49,746 nt of DNA from Paracoccaceae bacterium (GTDB lineage Bacteria; Pseudomonadota; Alphaproteobacteria; Rhodobacterales; Rhodobacteraceae). The stretch covers positions 1 to 49,746 of the forward strand of contig JANQPC010000003.1 in NCBI GenBank assembly GCA_028285485.1, read 5' to 3'. Made by a program: the position numbers and the translations under genes. The notes below the pieces were generated by a model. The model was not told the DNA's origin, did not search any database, and saw only the letters and a list, made by a program, of their open reading frames with translations. Numbering within the stretch: position 1 is the first letter of the stretch; every line of letters starts with the position of its first letter. Below, one piece after another: positions 32,687-40,621 of the stretch.

Positions 32687-34021
32687 ATGACCATGACCGT
32701 TTCAACCATGCCTTCCCCCACCACCCGTGCGGAGGTGCAGCCGATCCTGAAGCTCGGCGTGCCGCTGATGATCGGGCTTGCCTCGGCCACCCTGATCGGT
32801 GTGGTCGACACCATCATGATCGCACCCTTGGGCACGGTGCCACTTGCTGCGGCAGGCATCACAACCGCTGTTCTGATCATCCTGATCTCCGCGCTTTGGG
32901 GCGTGGTGACGGTGGTGAATGTCCGCATTGCCACCGATGAGGGGGCGGGGGACCGGCTTGCGGTTTCCGACCATATTCGCAACGGCGTGGCGCTTGCGCT
33001 TGTGACGGGGGGCCTCGGCGCGCTTCTGATGCTTGCGGTCTTCCCGCTTCTCGGCCCGATCGGCCAGCCCGATGAAGTGATCGATATCCTCTTGCCCTAC
33101 TGGGCCTCAATGGCGCTATGGATCGTGCCGCTCACGGTGTTTTTCGTGCTCAAGGCGCTGTTCGATTCCGTGGGCCGGGAATGGACGGGGGTGGGCTTCG
33201 GCTATCTGGGCGTGGTGGTGAACATCCCGGCCAACTACCTTTTCATCCATGTCTGGGGTTTCGGGCTTCTGGGCGCGGGGCTTGCGAGCCTTCTGTCGCA
33301 AACCGTTTCGCTCGCCGCGGCCTGGGCGTTCTGGCAGCTTGCGCCGGGGATGGCGGAGTTTCGGCAACCTGCCGAGATACGCTGGCGCAAGGTTGCCCGG
33401 CTGTTTCGGGAGAGCCTGCCCATCGGCGTGGGCTATGCCGGGGAGGGCGGGGCCTATGCGTTTCTGGGCATCATGCTGGGCTGGCTCGGCGCCACCGCGC
33501 TGGCCGCGCATCAGGTGGTCAATGCCGTGGCCGGGATCGCTTATGTGATCCCCATGGGGCTGGCCAGCGCCGTGGCCATTCGCATCGGCATGGCGATGGG
33601 GGGCGATGACCGGATGCGCCTGCGCCCGATCCTGAAGGCCACGATCCTGATCTCGGTGCTGTGGCAAAGCGTGACGGCGGCGATCTTCGTGCTTGGCGGC
33701 GGCATGTTCGCGGCTGCGCTTTCCGATGATCCGGCCGTCGTGGCGCTGGCCACGTCGCTTTTCATCGTTGTCGCCCTTCTGCAGGTGGCCGACGGCATTC
33801 AAGGCACGGCGCTCGGCGCGCTTCGGGGGATGATGGACAATACCAAGCCCACCGTGATCACGCTTCTGGCCTACTGGCCGCTGGCGCTGCCTGCGGCCTA
33901 CCTGCTGGGCTTTGTGCTGGGCTATGGGGCGGTGGGCGTGTGGCTCGGCTACGTGGTTGGCCTTGCGGTGGCAGCCATCGCGCTGCCGTGGCGGTTCTGG
34001 ATCCTGACGCGGCCGGGCTAG
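32687..34021 (+). CDS. MATE family multidrug/metabolite exporter
   Basis: A 444-residue 12-TM antiporter of the MATE family (Na+ or H+ coupled). ATGs at 32687 and 32693 are both possible starts; the first is used. The first conserved part is ILKLGVPLMIGLASATLIGVVDTIMIAPLG, the MATE 'lalP.il..l......lvDt..vg.lG' motif. The matching second-half motif is FRESLPIGVGYAGEGGAYAFLGIMLGWLGATALAAHQVVNAVAG. Later come GIQGTALGALRGMMDNTKPT and PAAYLLGFVLGYGAVGVWLGYVVGLAVAA, the conserved C-terminal spans. The substrate is unknown. Its stop is only 7 bases from the end of the convergent ABC ATPase gene. Confidence 0.92.
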   Translation: MTMTVSTMPSPTTRAEVQPILKLGVPLMIGLASATLIGVVDTIMIAPLGTVPLAAAGITTAVLIILISALWGVVTVVNVRIATDEGAGDRLAVSDHIRNGVALALVTGGLGALLMLAVFPLLGPIGQPDEVIDILLPYWASMALWIVPLTVFFVLKALFDSVGREWTGVGFGYLGVVVNIPANYLFIHVWGFGLLGAGLASLLSQTVSLAAAWAFWQLAPGMAEFRQPAEIRWRKVARLFRESLPIGVGYAGEGGAYAFLGIMLGWLGATALAAHQVVNAVAGIAYVIPMGLASAVAIRIGMAMGGDDRMRLRPILKATILISVLWQSVTAAIFVLGGGMFAAALSDDPAVVALATSLFIVVALLQVADGIQGTALGALRGMMDNTKPTVITLLAYWPLALPAAYLLGFVLGYGAVGVWLGYVVGLAVAAIALPWRFWILTRPG

Positions 34022-34028
34022 GCGGCCG

Positions 34029-35093
34029 TTATGCCATCGCAACCATAGCAACGTTGTGGCCCGCTTCGTCGAAGAACGACAGGCGGGCCTCATCAAAGCT
34101 GAGCCCAACGCTTTCGCCGGCCTTCACCGCGGCATCGCCCACCGTGCGCACCGTCACCTGACCGAGCGATCCGCAATCGATCACCAGAAAGCTGTCGGCG
34201 CCGAGATATTCGACCATATCCACCGTTCCGTCACACTGCCCCGTGCCGGCGGCGCCAAGCTGGATGTGCTCTGGCCGGATGCCGAGATGGGTTGCCGCAT
34301 GATCGCCCGGGAAGGCGCCCCCGCGCCCACCGGGAAGGGCATAGCTGCCGTCTTTGGCAGTGCAGGGCAGAATGTTCATCTTCGGGCTGCCGATGAACTG
34401 GGCCACGAAGAGGTTCGCGGGGTGTTCGTAGAGCTCGCGCGGGCTGCCCACTTGCGCAATCTTGCCAAACTCCAGCACCACGATCCTGTCGGCCAGGGTC
34501 ATCGCCTCCACCTGATCGTGGGTGACATAGATCATCGTTGCCCCGAGGCGCTGGTGCAGCTTGGCGATCTCGTAGCGCATCTCCACCCGCAGGGCGGCAT
34601 CGAGGTTCGAAAGCGGCTCATCGAAGAGAAACGCAGTGGGCGCCCGCACGATGCAGCGCCCGATGGCCACGCGCTGGCGCTGCCCGCCGGAGAGATCCTT
34701 TGGCCGCCGATCGAGGTAATCGTTGAGCTTCAGCACATCGGCGGCCTCGGCCACCTTGCGCGCGATCTCTTCGCGCGGCGCTCCGGCGGTTTTGAGCGGG
34801 AAGCCCATGTTATCGCGCACCGACATATGCGGGTAGAGCGCGTAGGACTGGAACACCATCGCAAGCCCGCGCTTTGAAGGCGGCTCTGCGGTGGCATCGC
34901 GGCCATCCACGGTCAGCGTGCCGCGGCTGATATCCTCAAGCCCGCCTATCATCCGAAGCAGCGTTGATTTTCCGCAGCCCGAGGGGCCCACAAAGACGAC
35001 GAACTCACCATCGGCAATCGTGAGATCCACGCCCTTGATCACCTGAACGTCGCCGAACCACTTTTCAACCTGGTTGAGGGAAATTGCGCCCAT
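34029..35093 (-). CDS. Carbohydrate ABC importer ATPase (MalK/UgpC type)
   Basis: A 354-residue cytoplasmic ATPase. Walker A is [19 protein letters not shown], the Q-loop [23 protein letters not shown], the signature [19 protein letters not shown], and Walker [21 protein letters not shown]. The H-loop is [19 protein letters not shown]. The C-terminal regulatory (TOBE) region from about residue 235 includes [21 protein letters not shown] and [12 protein letters not shown], which defines the MalK/UgpC group. It is the last gene of the five-gene operon, starting 3 bases after the glycosidase stop. Confidence 0.95.
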   Translation of the reverse strand: MGAISLNQVEKWFGDVQVIKGVDLTIADGEFVVFVGPSGCGKSTLLRMIGGLEDISRGTLTVDGRDATAEPPSKRGLAMVFQSYALYPHMSVRDNMGFPLKTAGAPREEIARKVAEAADVLKLNDYLDRRPKDLSGGQRQRVAIGRCIVRAPTAFLFDEPLSNLDAALRVEMRYEIAKLHQRLGATMIYVTHDQVEAMTLADRIVVLEFGKIAQVGSPRELYEHPANLFVAQFIGSPKMNILPCTAKDGSYALPGGRGGAFPGDHAATHLGIRPEHIQLGAAGTGQCDGTVDMVEYLGADSFLVIDCGSLGQVTVRTVGDAAVKAGESVGLSFDEARLSFFDEAGHNVAMVAMA

Positions 35094-35096
35094 GGC

Positions 35097-36341
35097 CTAG
35101 CCTCGCTTTGCGGCCGGGCTGGCCCATGCCAGCCAGATCGCCGCCGTCCACGTGAAATGATCGCCGCCGCAGGGTGTGCCGTCGATCGGATCGAAATATT
35201 CGAAGAAACCGCCTGCCTCGATCAGGGCAACCGTTTCGCGCCTGAGCCGTTCGGCATCCGCCGCGCGCCCGGCTTGCGCAAAGCCCATTGCGATCAGGGC
35301 GTTGACAACGGGCCAGGTGGGCCCGCGCCAGTAGCGCCGGGGGTTGAAGTTTGCCGCGGCCGGATCGTTTGAGGGGATGCCGAAGCGCACGCCATCCCAG
35401 ACCGCCTGGAGCCGCGCCTCCATCTTCGGTGCATCGATCCCGGCGAGCCAGGCGAGAAACGCGCCCGATCCCAGGCAGCCCGCGAAGGTGCCGGTGCGCA
35501 GATCGCGCGCATCATAGGCTTCGCTCTCATCATTCCAGATCTGGGGCAGGGCGGCGACGAGATCATCGGCCCAGCCCTCGATCTCTGCCGTCGTTTCCCC
35601 GAGGATCTCGCCGATAGCCGCAAGATCACGATGGGCGCGGATCAGGATGAATGTCATCGCCGGGTCGGCCATCAGGAAGGGGCCGTTGGCAATGATCTCG
35701 GCCTGATCCCAGCCGCAGGCGCGGCCGAATTGCAGGATCGCGAGGTAGCGGTCGTAATCCTCCTTCGATGGGCGCATGGATGCATCCACATGGCCCGTAT
35801 CGCGCCGCGTATAGGCGCCCACGCCCGAGCCATCGACATTGGCCATGCCCGGATCCCAATCCGCGCAATTATCCCGCCCCGATTCCCAAGGGTGGGTCAC
35901 AGCGGCCACCCCGGAGGCGCAACGATGATCCCGCCACCACCGGTGTGAGGCCAGAAGCTGGGGCCAGAGCGGCCTCAGCCGCGCCAAGCCCGCCTCCGGA
36001 TCGGCCTCGTAGATCCGGCGCACAAGCGTGGCCGCAACGGGCGGCTGACTGATCCCCGAAGAGGCGGGTTTGCGCCCGGTGCCCCACACGTCGGGGCCGG
36101 GGAAGTAGCCGGGATCGGGCTTCCAGAACACAATATGGGGCACCATCCCGGTATCCCATTGGGCGGAGAACAGAGTTTCGATCTCTGTCCAGGCCCGGTT
36201 TACATCAAAGGTGGAAAAGCCCCAGGCGGCGAAGGCGGAATCCCAGTTCCACTGATAGGGGTAAAGGCCGCGGGTGGGGATGGTGTAACCGCCCCGGTCA
36301 TTGCCGGTGAGGATATCGCGCGCTTGCTTATCAAGATCCAT
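35097..36341 (-). CDS. GH63-like glycosidase, probable glucosylglycerate/mannosylglycerate-type hydrolase
   Basis: A 414-residue (alpha/alpha)6-barrel enzyme with no signal peptide, so it acts in the cytoplasm after import. GLYPYQWNWDSAFAAWGFSTFDVNRAWTEI is the 'Yp..W.WDs.f...g....d...A..el' opening of MGH1-like GH63 proteins. MVPHIVFWKPDPGYFPGPDVWG follows, and HPWESGRDNCADWD matches the catalytic-Asp motif 'HPwESG.DNSP.WD' of glucosylglycerate hydrolases, with Cys in place of the usual Ser. RYWRGPTWPVVNALIAMG and CGGDHFTWTAAIWL are also typical. The product would be a hexose plus a small acid or polyol. Its place within the importer operon supports this, but the substrate is inferred. Confidence 0.82.
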   Translation of the reverse strand: MDLDKQARDILTGNDRGGYTIPTRGLYPYQWNWDSAFAAWGFSTFDVNRAWTEIETLFSAQWDTGMVPHIVFWKPDPGYFPGPDVWGTGRKPASSGISQPPVAATLVRRIYEADPEAGLARLRPLWPQLLASHRWWRDHRCASGVAAVTHPWESGRDNCADWDPGMANVDGSGVGAYTRRDTGHVDASMRPSKEDYDRYLAILQFGRACGWDQAEIIANGPFLMADPAMTFILIRAHRDLAAIGEILGETTAEIEGWADDLVAALPQIWNDESEAYDARDLRTGTFAGCLGSGAFLAWLAGIDAPKMEARLQAVWDGVRFGIPSNDPAAANFNPRRYWRGPTWPVVNALIAMGFAQAGRAADAERLRRETVALIEAGGFFEYFDPIDGTPCGGDHFTWTAAIWLAWASPAAKRG

Positions 36342-36346
36342 CGCCG

Positions 36347-37555
36347 CTACCCCTTCACCGATCCCGCCGTCATCCCCTTGGTGAGGAAGCGCTCAAGGCC
36401 AAGGAATATTGCCATGATCGGCACGGTCGCGATGACCGATCCCGCCATCAGGTGCTGGCGCGGGATCTCGGAGGAATTGAGGCTCGCAATGCCGCGGGTC
36501 AGCGTGAATTTCGAGGGGTCGTCAAGCAGCATGAAGGCCAGCAGGAACTCGTTCCACGCGATCATGAAAACATAAAGCCCGGTGGAGGCGAGGGCGGGAA
36601 GCGAGAGGGGCAGGGTGATCTTCCAGATCACCTGCAGGCGGTTTAGCCCGTCCATCAGCCCCGCCTCCTCGATCTCATGCGGCAGGCCGCGGAAGTAACC
36701 TTGCAGCATGTAGAGCGCGACGGGGATGGTGGTGACGGGATAGATCAGCACGATCCCGAAGATCGTATTTCGCAGGCCCGTCATGGAAAACGCGATGTAG
36801 ATCGGCAGGGCGAGCACGATCATCGGCACCATGTAGATCAGCAGGATCGAGCGCGACATCACCGCCTGGCCTTTGAAGCGCAGGCGCGCCACCGCGTAGG
36901 CGCCGGGGATCGAAAAGGCCAGCGTGATCACCACGGTCAGCAGCGAGACGTAGAAGGATGTCCAGAGATACGCGCCGAAATCGAACTCCGTCAGAAGCTC
37001 GCGGTAGCTGCGCAGAAGCTCCCACCCAAGGCTGAGGTCAACGGAGAAATCGAGCGGGTTCTGGATGAGCTCTGACTGGTTCTTCAGGCTCGTCATCACC
37101 ATCACGTAGAAGGGGATAAGAACGATGGCGACGAAGAAGATATAGCCAAAGCCGATCAGAAAGCGGATCGTGGCGGCCTCAAATTCATGGCGGGTCAGCG
37201 CGTTTTGCGGCAGATCGCCGATAATCGTGAGCATCGTGCGGGCAAAGGCGATACCAAGGATCGCCCCGGCAATCGCGGTGGGGATGAGCGGGGCGTCGGC
37301 CGCCATCGGGCCCAGCCCCGCGAGCGTTGCGGCCACAACCAGCGCCGCGCCGAGCCATGAGCCCACGCCCCGCATCGGCCCGTAAAGCACCGCCGCCCCG
37401 AGCCCCGCGCCCCAGAGAAGCGAGAGCCAGATCACAGGCCGGAACGCCGCGCCGGTGGTGAAAGACATCGTGACGGCCACCGTTGTGGCCAGAACCACCA
37501 TCCAGAGCGCGCCCAGAAGCGGGGCGGTGATGTATCCGCGATAAAGCGCGCTCAC
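36347..37555 (-). CDS. Carbohydrate ABC importer permease (MalG type) with extra N-terminal membrane segments
   Basis: A 402-residue inner-membrane protein, about 120 residues longer than normal MalG-type permeases. Residues 1-115 contain about four added hydrophobic spans (PLLGALWMVVLATTVAV, VIWLSLLWGAGLGAAVLY, WLGAALVVAATLAGLGP, PTAIAGAILGIAFA). The normal permease starts near residue 130 (FLIGFGYIFFVAIVLIPFYVMVMTSLK). It has the EAA loop LPHEIEEAGLMDGLNRLQVIWKITLPLSLPAL, and the C-terminal AWNEFLLAFMLL and LMAGSVIATVPIMAIFLGLERFLTKGMTAGSVKG signatures. It overlaps the upstream permease gene by 4 bases, and the glycosidase starts 5 bases later. Confidence 0.93.
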   Translation of the reverse strand: MSALYRGYITAPLLGALWMVVLATTVAVTMSFTTGAAFRPVIWLSLLWGAGLGAAVLYGPMRGVGSWLGAALVVAATLAGLGPMAADAPLIPTAIAGAILGIAFARTMLTIIGDLPQNALTRHEFEAATIRFLIGFGYIFFVAIVLIPFYVMVMTSLKNQSELIQNPLDFSVDLSLGWELLRSYRELLTEFDFGAYLWTSFYVSLLTVVITLAFSIPGAYAVARLRFKGQAVMSRSILLIYMVPMIVLALPIYIAFSMTGLRNTIFGIVLIYPVTTIPVALYMLQGYFRGLPHEIEEAGLMDGLNRLQVIWKITLPLSLPALASTGLYVFMIAWNEFLLAFMLLDDPSKFTLTRGIASLNSSEIPRQHLMAGSVIATVPIMAIFLGLERFLTKGMTAGSVKG

Positions 37556-38793
37556 AGGCCCTCCTCCCGGCTGAGGAAGCGGAAGAAGAGGAAGCTGAAA
37601 AGGATCAGGCAGCCGAAGATCACAACCGCCACCGCCGCGCCCGCGCCGATATTTGAAACCGCAAAGGCTTGTTCGTAGACATTCACGGTAAGTGTTCGCG
37701 TGCCCGCGTTCCCGCCGGTGAGCAGGAAGATGTCGTCGAACTTATTGAACGTCCAGATAAAGCGCAGAAGGAACAGGACTGAGAGAATGCCCATCAGCTG
37801 CGGGATCGAGAGAAACCAGAACTGCTGGAACGGGCTTGCCCCATCCATTTCCGCCGCCTCGTACATATCCTCCGGGATCGATTGCATCCGCGCGAGGATG
37901 AACAGGAAGCACAAGGGGAAGTAGCCCCACATCGCGAAGACCGTCACCATGATCAGCGCAAAGGGGCGTTGGCCGAAGAAGTTGATGCTGCTTTCCGTGA
38001 CGCCCATCTGCACCAGAAGCGCATTCACGCTGCCCGAAAACGGATCGAATAGGATGATCCAGGTAAAGGCCACCGCGATGATCGGCGCGACATAGGGGAA
38101 GAGGAAAAGCCCGCGCAGAATGCCCTGGCCCTTGAATTGCCGATCAAGCAGCAGGGCGGCGAAGAGGCCCAGTATGATGGCCCCGATCGTGCCGAAGAAG
38201 GTGTAGAAAAGCGTCACCCCCAGAACGCCCCAGAATTCGTTGCCATCGAAGATGTCGGCGAAGTTTTCCAGCGTGAAGGTGGTGTTGAAGAGGATGTTGT
38301 CGGCGCTGCCGGAAAGTGCGGGCGCGCTGGCCTCTGCCGCCTCTTCCGCCGCATCGGCATCGGGGGCCGAAAGCGGTACGATCAGCCGTTCGTTATATCC
38401 GCCTTCCATCGTTTCGATGCGGCAGGTGATCTCGCGGCCCTCGGCGCTGCATTCGGGCGGCAGATCGCCCGCGATTTCAACGCCTTCGGGCAACGTATCG
38501 ATCAGCACCACATCGGTGATCTCGGCCTCCTGGCTGGAATTTCGCAAGCGGTATTCCACCCGCAGATCGGCCCCATCACCGCGCACCTGTTCCCGAACAA
38601 CGGGGGCGGTGGGGCGCAGGTCGGCCAGCCCGATCGGCTTGAAACTGATCCAGAAGATGGCAAGCAGCGGCAGAACCACAACCAGCGATACGCTGATCAG
38701 CGTGGGGGCGAGAAGGCCGAAGGCAAGATTGGCCTCGCGCCGCGCAAGGCGGGTGCGGCCCTTAGGCGGGGTGGGTTCCGGCGCTGCCGTCAT
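37552..38793 (-). CDS. Carbohydrate ABC importer permease (MalF type) with a DUF11-like periplasmic insert
   Basis: A 413-residue inner-membrane protein. The first span is at about residues 27-50 (LLAPTLISVSLVVVLPLLAIFWISF). Residues about 60-165 (DNA about 38300-38615) are an added periplasmic domain in which DVVLIDTLPEGVEIAGDLPPEC and EGREITCRIETMEGG follow the DUF11 pattern ('v.itDtLP.gv.......C...g..vtC....l..g'). The remaining spans are those of a MalF/UgpA permease, with PLCFLFILARMQSIPEDMYEAAEMDGASPFQQFWFLSIPQLMG as EAA loop. E. coli MalF also has a large Ig-like periplasmic loop, but at a different place. The binding-protein gene precedes it by 71 bases. Confidence 0.92.
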   Translation of the reverse strand: MTAAPEPTPPKGRTRLARREANLAFGLLAPTLISVSLVVVLPLLAIFWISFKPIGLADLRPTAPVVREQVRGDGADLRVEYRLRNSSQEAEITDVVLIDTLPEGVEIAGDLPPECSAEGREITCRIETMEGGYNERLIVPLSAPDADAAEEAAEASAPALSGSADNILFNTTFTLENFADIFDGNEFWGVLGVTLFYTFFGTIGAIILGLFAALLLDRQFKGQGILRGLFLFPYVAPIIAVAFTWIILFDPFSGSVNALLVQMGVTESSINFFGQRPFALIMVTVFAMWGYFPLCFLFILARMQSIPEDMYEAAEMDGASPFQQFWFLSIPQLMGILSVLFLLRFIWTFNKFDDIFLLTGGNAGTRTLTVNVYEQAFAVSNIGAGAAVAVVIFGCLILFSFLFFRFLSREEGL

Positions 38794-38864
38794 CGATCTT
38801 CAGACGCCTGCCGCAAAGGGGCAGGGCAGGCCCGGGCGCGGCGAGGCGCCCGGGCCGCCTGTGA

Positions 38865-40208
38865 TCACTCGATCGCGCCGAGTTCGTCGTTCATCGCGGC
38901 CACCGCAGCGGCGGCATCGATTTCACCATCGATATACTGGCGCACGATCCGGTTGATCGCCTGGCTGTTGATCATCCGGCTGGCAAGCGCCAGCTGACCA
39001 TCGGCTACGCCCCAGCGCTGGGCCACATCCAGCCCGCCGACGATTTCCTCGATCATCGCGGCATCGTAGAGATCGCCGAGCGGCGCCTTGCGATCAACGC
39101 CCACGTCAAGCTGCGCCCAGGCATCGGCAAACTCGGTGGGGTTTTCCGCCGTGCCGTTCCGTACCGGGAATTTGCCCTCGGGCGCGATGGCCAGCGTTTC
39201 GGTATAGCCGTCGGACATGGAGAAGGCCACGAACTCCATCGCCACATCGGTGTTGGCATCCGCCGTCACGCCGAAATAGCGGATATCGGCCCAGGCCGCG
39301 CCATCGGGGTTCGACGGGCCAGAGAAATTCGTCACGATGCCCGTTTTGCTGGCCAGTTCCGGCGAGGTGGGATCGTCATTGATCGTGGGCGGCGCGCTGT
39401 CGCGCAGCCCCGCCAGCTCATCCAGGATGAAGGGTGACCAGATGATCATCGCCGCGTTGCCCGAGAAGTAGAGCGAGCGCGACTGATCCCAGTAAAGCTC
39501 CCCCGGTGGCGAGGCTTCGGCAATCGCCTTGTAGAATTCAAGCACCTCTGTGGTGGCCGCCTCATCGAGCGCGGCAAAACCATCCGCCCCAACCGGGGAG
39601 ACGCCGTTGGCAAGGAACACATGCTCCAGCACCTGGCTCATGAAGTTCTCGTCCACTTTCGTGGCCGCGACGAAGCCGTACATCTCGGGCGGGCTGTGCA
39701 GTGCCTCCACTGCCGCAAGCACGTTGGCATAGCTCGTCGGCGGCTCAAGCCCGGCCTCTTCGAAAAGATCGGCGCGGTAGACCAGCATCTGCGTCCACCC
39801 ATCCACCGGAACAGAGGCGTAGCCTCCCTCATAGGCTGCCATTTCAAGGGCGCCGGGGGCGAAGGTGCCGGTTCCGAGCATATCGATCACGTCGGAGGCC
39901 GCATCGGTATCGAGGATGCCGGCTTCCGCCCAGGGCAGGGCATATTGCAGCGTGTGATAGATCACATCCGGCAGATCGCCCGCCGCAAAGGCCGCGGTTG
40001 CGCGCGTGCCAAGATCACTTTCGGTGACCGGGATCACCTCAACGGCGTTGCCCGTGGCTTCTTCAAAGCGCTGCGCCAGCGCTTCTTGCCGTGCCAGACG
40101 TTCGGGTTGTTCTTCGGTTGTCCAGAACCGGATCGTATCGGCCTGCACGGCGAAGGCCGGCAGAACGAGCGCAAGCGCGACACCGGCTTGCAGAGTCCGC
40201 AAGGTCAT
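38865..40208 (-). CDS. Carbohydrate ABC importer substrate-binding protein (extracellular solute-binding family 1)
   Basis: A 447-residue exported protein with GGGAGGAG just before the ATG at 40208. The signal peptide is MTLRTLQAGVALALVLPAFAVQA. The mature sequence opens DTIRFWTTEEQPERLARQEALAQRFEEATGNAVEVIPV, typical of maltose/glycerol-phosphate-type binding proteins. AAFAAGDLPDVIYHTLQYALPWAEAG is the family's hinge region. VDGWTQMLVYRADLFEEAGLEPP matches 'g....lyYn.dlf.eaGl..P', and SLYFSGNAAMIIWSPF matches the 'f..GkaAm...g.w' motif. It is the first gene of the operon, ahead of MalF, MalG, glycosidase and ATPase. The ligand is inferred to be a glycosidic compatible solute. Confidence 0.93.
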   Translation of the reverse strand: MTLRTLQAGVALALVLPAFAVQADTIRFWTTEEQPERLARQEALAQRFEEATGNAVEVIPVTESDLGTRATAAFAAGDLPDVIYHTLQYALPWAEAGILDTDAASDVIDMLGTGTFAPGALEMAAYEGGYASVPVDGWTQMLVYRADLFEEAGLEPPTSYANVLAAVEALHSPPEMYGFVAATKVDENFMSQVLEHVFLANGVSPVGADGFAALDEAATTEVLEFYKAIAEASPPGELYWDQSRSLYFSGNAAMIIWSPFILDELAGLRDSAPPTINDDPTSPELASKTGIVTNFSGPSNPDGAAWADIRYFGVTADANTDVAMEFVAFSMSDGYTETLAIAPEGKFPVRNGTAENPTEFADAWAQLDVGVDRKAPLGDLYDAAMIEEIVGGLDVAQRWGVADGQLALASRMINSQAINRIVRQYIDGEIDAAAAVAAMNDELGAIE

Positions 40209-40621
40209 GAGTCTCCTCCCATTTTTATGGTGCTATGAAAGCGCCCAAGCCCGCGCTTGGCAAGGGATACGGTTGACGGGACGCGCCGGCGGGCCGGATT
40301 GGCTTGCCCAAGCGTGGTGTGGGTGGCCCTGGGCGGGAGAACCGGGTTGGGTACCGCCCAGGTTATCGGCGGCCCGGCCCATCGCTCTGCGCTGCGGGCA
40401 TGGGCCAATCCGGAAAGGCAGGTGAGTGCCCCTTACTCCCAGCCCAGGTTCAGCCGGTTTGCCGGGCGGCAGTGCGGGCCAGATTTTGGCTTTGAGTCAA
40501 TGCGTTGTCTGGAACAATCTCGGCCCCCACCGGGCTGCGGGCCGCGCGGCGGATGCCGGTGACGCGCCGCTCTCCGATGTGCACTCGGTGCCGAAGCTCC
40601 CACGCCGAAGCCCCCATAGCG
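40209..40621. promoter_or_regulatory. Regulatory region upstream of the sugar importer operon, with two related dyads
   Basis: This 413-base gap between the binding-protein gene and the Hint gene (both on the minus strand) contains CCAAGC-CCGC-GCTTGG (40245-40260) and GGCTTG-CC-CAAGC (40301-40313). Both are built from CAAGC/GCTTG half-sites, 37 and 94 bases upstream of the operon's ATG. They could be operator sites for one regulator. No gene, RNA or terminator is recognised in the rest of the gap. Confidence 0.4.
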
